From the NCBI GenBank assembly GCA_002435875.1, contig DIVN01000065.1, positions 1-8,806 on the forward strand: DNA of 8,806 nt, written 5' to 3'. The notes beneath the pieces were generated by a model. The model made no database searches. It saw nothing but the letters and a program-made list of their open reading frames with translations, and was not told where the DNA came from. Each line of letters starts with the position of its first letter. The stretch's first letter is position 1. Shown here one piece after another: positions 6,452 to 8,806 of the stretch. The translations under genes were made by a program, and so were the position numbers. The DNA is from Anaerolineales bacterium UBA6131 (lineage in GTDB: Bacteria; Chloroflexota; Anaerolineae; UBA2200).

Positions 6452-7516
6452 TTGGCTACCGTCATTGCGGCAATTGCCATACTGAGCTTGCTTACATTCG
6501 TCCACGAACTGGGCCATCTGCTCCTTGCCAGGAGATCGGGCATAGAGGTGGATGAGTTCGGCCTGGGATTCCCCCCCCGCTTGTTGACCCTTGGCCATTA
6601 TGGCAAGACGGAGTTAACGCTCAACTTGATCCCATTCGGAGCTTTCCTGCGCCTTGCCGAGCAGGGGTCAGCGAATCGCCTCCTCGCTGGCCAGAGCAAG
6701 CGCACGCGAGCGGCTTTTCTTCTCGGAGGTCCGGCGCTCAACCTTCTGCTTGCCTGCATGCTGTTCACCGCCTGCTACGCTACTGGCTGGCCATTCGCTT
6801 ATGATCGTGCGGTAGGTGTAGCCGAGATTGCGTCAGGCTCCGTGGCCGAGGCTGTCGGGTTCCAGACAGGTGACCTGATTCTGTCCGCAGACGGTCACCG
6901 CGTACTTTCAGTACTTGACCTCATTGTGTATGCCAGATCAGCACATGGCGACATTCGGACCGTTACCGTGCGTCGCAGTGGACGCACCTTTGACCTCTCG
7001 CTTCCTTCTGGACGTCCCTGGTTTGTCAACCCCACTGCGCGCGGGATCAGGCTACACAACGACGCGGGTTGGATCGAGACCATTCGGTACCCGATCCCCC
7101 AGGCACTCTACCATGCGGCAAAGAGCACCACATTGTCCGCACTGACGATTTTCGCCTTGCCTATCCGCGTCGTTCTGGGCAGTGTCCCCCTCGACCTCGT
7201 TCGCCCCGTGGGTCCCATTGGCATCGCACAACTCGCAGGACAGGTCGTCCATCAGACAGCAGGCGGCGGTCTTTGGTTCCCGCTACTTCACCTCACCGCT
7301 ACACTCAGCACGGCCTTAGCCGCGACCAACTTGCTTCCGTTGCCCGGTTTCGACGGAGGGCGACTGCTCTTCATTGCCATCGAGGGCCTCCGCGGTAAGC
7401 GGATGACATTTGCGCACGAGAACCTGGTACATTGGGTAGGCCTGGTCCTGATCATCCTGGCTATCTTCCTCGTCAGCTATTATGATATCGTAGCACCCTA
7501 CCCCTGGGGGCCCTGA
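6452..7516 (+). CDS. rseP: RseP/RasP-type site-2 (M50) intramembrane zinc metalloprotease with PDZ domain
   Basis: Integral membrane protease that cleaves transmembrane segments of its substrates. In characterised relatives it cuts anti-sigma factors and leftover signal peptides. The start is TTG at 6452, with AGAGG six bases upstream, and gives 354 aa, typical of single-PDZ members. Helix 1 carries the zinc motif HELGH (H18, E19, H22), followed by the usual FGLGFPPRLL. A second hydrophobic segment spans about 88-112 (FLLGGPALNLLLACMLF). Residues 118-188 form a PDZ-like domain (VGVAEIASGSVAEAVGFQTGDLILSADG). Then come the conserved RPVGPIGIAQLAG (251-263) and a third segment with NLLPLPGFDGG (293-303), where D301 is the expected third zinc ligand and Phe replaces the usual Leu of the LDG motif. 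A final helix covers about 326-345. Its natural substrate cannot be told: no sigma or anti-sigma gene is in the window. The M6 protease gene follows 118 bases later on the same strand. Confidence 0.93.
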   Translation: MATVIAAIAILSLLTFVHELGHLLLARRSGIEVDEFGLGFPPRLLTLGHYGKTELTLNLIPFGAFLRLAEQGSANRLLAGQSKRTRAAFLLGGPALNLLLACMLFTACYATGWPFAYDRAVGVAEIASGSVAEAVGFQTGDLILSADGHRVLSVLDLIVYARSAHGDIRTVTVRRSGRTFDLSLPSGRPWFVNPTARGIRLHNDAGWIETIRYPIPQALYHAAKSTTLSALTIFALPIRVVLGSVPLDLVRPVGPIGIAQLAGQVVHQTAGGGLWFPLLHLTATLSTALAATNLLPLPGFDGGRLLFIAIEGLRGKRMTFAHENLVHWVGLVLIILAIFLVSYYDIVAPYPWGP

Positions 7517-7543
7517 GGCTATGAACCGCCTCTAGCTTTGCCC

Positions 7544-7567
7544 CCTCCTTATGCAGAGGAGGTGATC
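7544..7567 (+). promoter_or_regulatory. Orphan ideal Shine-Dalgarno sequence in a small hairpin
   Basis: AGGAGGTGATC (7557-7567) is an 11-base perfect complement of the conserved bacterial 16S rRNA 3' tail. CCTCCT (7544-7549) just upstream can pair with its AGGAGG to form a 6-bp stem with a seven-base loop. No ATG, GTG or TTG follows at normal spacing. A GTG overlapping the motif at 7562 opens only 16 codons. The next gene starts at 7635 with its own ribosome site. The function is unknown and it may be chance. Confidence 0.35.
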
Positions 7568-7634
7568 TGTAAGCGTACGCCCGCAGAAGACACTGATCGG
7601 ATATTCACCTAACCATTTTGAAAGGAAAACTGGC

Positions 7635-8806
7635 ATGAATCGCACATTGGTCAGAGCCCTACATTTCGTAATGACCGTAGCCATGGTCTTGGTGCTCCTG
7701 CCGATTAGCATCGTGGCGCAGATTCCCTCCCCTGCCGAAGATACGCCAGTGCAATTGGCACGGCCTTCACCCAAGCCCAAAGATGTGCCTAACCCTCTGG
7801 ACTACCGCCGTCTGCGCCAGCGCGAACAGCTCCTCGCGCAAGGGCGAGTAGCGGAGGCGGCAGCTCTCGCCAAGACTGGCAAGGATCAGCTCCTGGTTAT
7901 ACTCGTCGAGTTCGCCGGAACCGACACAGCCACCTGGAACCCCGGAGATATCTGGGATCCCATCGGAGATCCAACTCCGGTTGACTACGAAGACTATGGC
8001 GACTGCAGCAACGTGATCACGGAGACACAGACCTTCACGTTCACCGGACCGCTGCATAACCAGCTTGTAAAGCCTAGAACGACCGATCACGCGGCTTACA
8101 ACACGCTCTGGACCGCCGACTATAGCCGTGAGCACTATTGGAACATGCTCTTTGGCGATGGGATAATCAGCCAGTATGCCCTTGAAAACGGTGAGCAGGT
8201 TACCATTGACTTGCGCGGTTACAGCATGCGACAGTACTACGAGGAGCAGTCAAAGGGCCTCTATACTGTCGACGGCGACGTGATTGGCTGGGTGCAAGTG
8301 CCGCACTCTCAAGCCTACTATGGCGCCGACTTGTGCCCTGGCGGCCGCTCAGCAGGCTATTCGCCCTTGGCCGATGGCTTCTTCCCAGAGGGAGGAGATC
8401 CTCGCGACTTGGTGAAGGACGCAGTCGACGCCTGCGTTGCTGCATATCCAGGCTTCAACTGGGCCAAGTATGACCAGGATGGCGATGGGACTCTGGATCG
8501 CGTCATGATCGTGCACGCCGGCTATGGTGAGGAAGACAACTCGGCGCTGCTGATCGAGTCCGGCGTAGGTGAACATGCCATCTGGTCGCACAGTTGGAGC
8601 GTCTACCCCGCCCATCCGATTGGTGACACCGGGATGAAGCTGGGCGCCTACACGATGATGGCTGAGAACGGCACGGTCGGCCTCTTTGCCCACGAATTTG
8701 CGCATAACCTCGGCACGATCGACCTCTATGCCTACTCTGCTGGCGAGACCTCGCCCGGCTTCTGGAGCCTGATGAATGACGACTGGGGGGGGGGCTGGCC
8801 AGCGTC
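7635..8806 (+). CDS. Secreted M6-family (immune inhibitor A-like) metalloprotease, 3' end cut
   Basis: Exported zinc endopeptidase; relatives digest extracellular proteins. The frame is open from ATG 7635 to the right edge (390 full codons, no stop). AAAGGA (7621-7626) sits eight bases ahead of the ATG. Residues 1-28 form a Sec signal peptide: NR...R, a hydrophobic stretch VMTVAMVLVLLPISIVA, and probable cleavage after A28; there is no lipobox Cys. A short pro-region follows. From about residue 84 the M6 domain begins with DQLLVILVEFAG. It continues with YSREHYWNMLFGDG, YYEEQSKGLYTVDGDVIGWV, an Asp-rich DQDGDGTLD loop at 280-288 (possible calcium site) and VMIVHAGYGEED. The zinc motif HEFAHNLGTID (H353, E354, H357, D363) fits HExxHxxGxxD, followed by the Met-turn region WSLM (M380). 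Domains C-terminal to the catalytic unit, common in this family, would lie beyond the window. A run of ten G at 8785-8794 lies in the frame. It may be co-transcribed with the M50 gene, since I see no clear terminator or promoter between them. Confidence 0.9.
   Translation, partial: MNRTLVRALHFVMTVAMVLVLLPISIVAQIPSPAEDTPVQLARPSPKPKDVPNPLDYRRLRQREQLLAQGRVAEAAALAKTGKDQLLVILVEFAGTDTATWNPGDIWDPIGDPTPVDYEDYGDCSNVITETQTFTFTGPLHNQLVKPRTTDHAAYNTLWTADYSREHYWNMLFGDGIISQYALENGEQVTIDLRGYSMRQYYEEQSKGLYTVDGDVIGWVQVPHSQAYYGADLCPGGRSAGYSPLADGFFPEGGDPRDLVKDAVDACVAAYPGFNWAKYDQDGDGTLDRVMIVHAGYGEEDNSALLIESGVGEHAIWSHSWSVYPAHPIGDTGMKLGAYTMMAENGTVGLFAHEFAHNLGTIDLYAYSAGETSPGFWSLMNDDWGGGWPA

Noticed and set aside
6571..6578. 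Run of eight C in the M50 gene as a possible frameshift
   Set aside because: The frame gives the expected FGLGFPPRLL family motif across the run, so the length is correct as it stands.
7562..7612. 16-codon GTG ORF at the orphan Shine-Dalgarno
   Set aside because: The start overlaps the ribosome-binding motif, so normal initiation is not possible at that spacing.
7767..8705. Several minus-strand frames of 80-120 codons
   Set aside because: All are antisense to the M6 protease, whose motifs are continuous across the same bases; no domain content of their own.
1..8806. CRISPR array, tRNA/rRNA, insertion sequence or phage attachment site
   Set aside because: No regularly spaced repeats, T-arm consensus, transposase motifs or flanking terminal repeats were seen on either strand.

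Overview
The window reads as ordinary bacterial chromosome, moderately GC-rich by eye, with five protein-coding genes, two of them cut by the window edges. Best guess for the host is Chloroflexota, perhaps the Anaerolineae lineage. The reasons are the Pro/Thr-rich low-complexity linker inside a parvulin-type chaperone, a secreted M6 metalloprotease, a long Rel protein with the full HD-synthetase-TGS-Zn-ACT architecture, and a short single-hook SbcC/Rad50. No 16S gene or marker protein fixes this, so the assignment is tentative.

Layout, left to right. (1) The 3' part of a membrane-anchored or secreted SurA/PrsA-like peptidyl-prolyl isomerase on the + strand, ending at 1051. (2) A strong GC-rich hairpin at 1060-1092 that probably terminates both this gene and the convergent next one. 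(3) A complete rel gene on the - strand, 1111-3255, for (p)ppGpp synthesis and hydrolysis. (4) A divergent promoter region at about 3256-3484, with plausible promoters for both flanking genes and a perfect 19-bp inverted repeat between them. (5) A complete sbcC/rad50-like gene on the + strand, 3485-6034, with no sbcD/mre11 in the window. (6) A gap of about 420 bases without a convincing gene, ending in a good promoter for (7) an RseP/RasP-type M50 intramembrane protease, 6452-7516. (8) A 118-base spacer with an 11-base perfect match to the ideal Shine-Dalgarno sequence but no start codon behind it. (9) A secreted M6 (immune-inhibitor-A-like) metalloprotease beginning at 7635 and running off the right edge.

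The genes do not form one obvious pathway. Rel (stringent response) and SbcC (DNA end processing) share only a divergent control region. The parvulin chaperone, the M50 protease and the M6 protease all act on exported or membrane proteins, but the first is separated from the other two by rel and sbcC. I see no CRISPR array, transposon, phage gene, tRNA or rRNA. No novel multi-gene system is evident. The points most worth checking are the EFDD motif in a Rel with an intact hydrolase site, the palindrome between rel and sbcC, the missing sbcD partner, the shared TTGC-type promoters, and the orphan Shine-Dalgarno hairpin.
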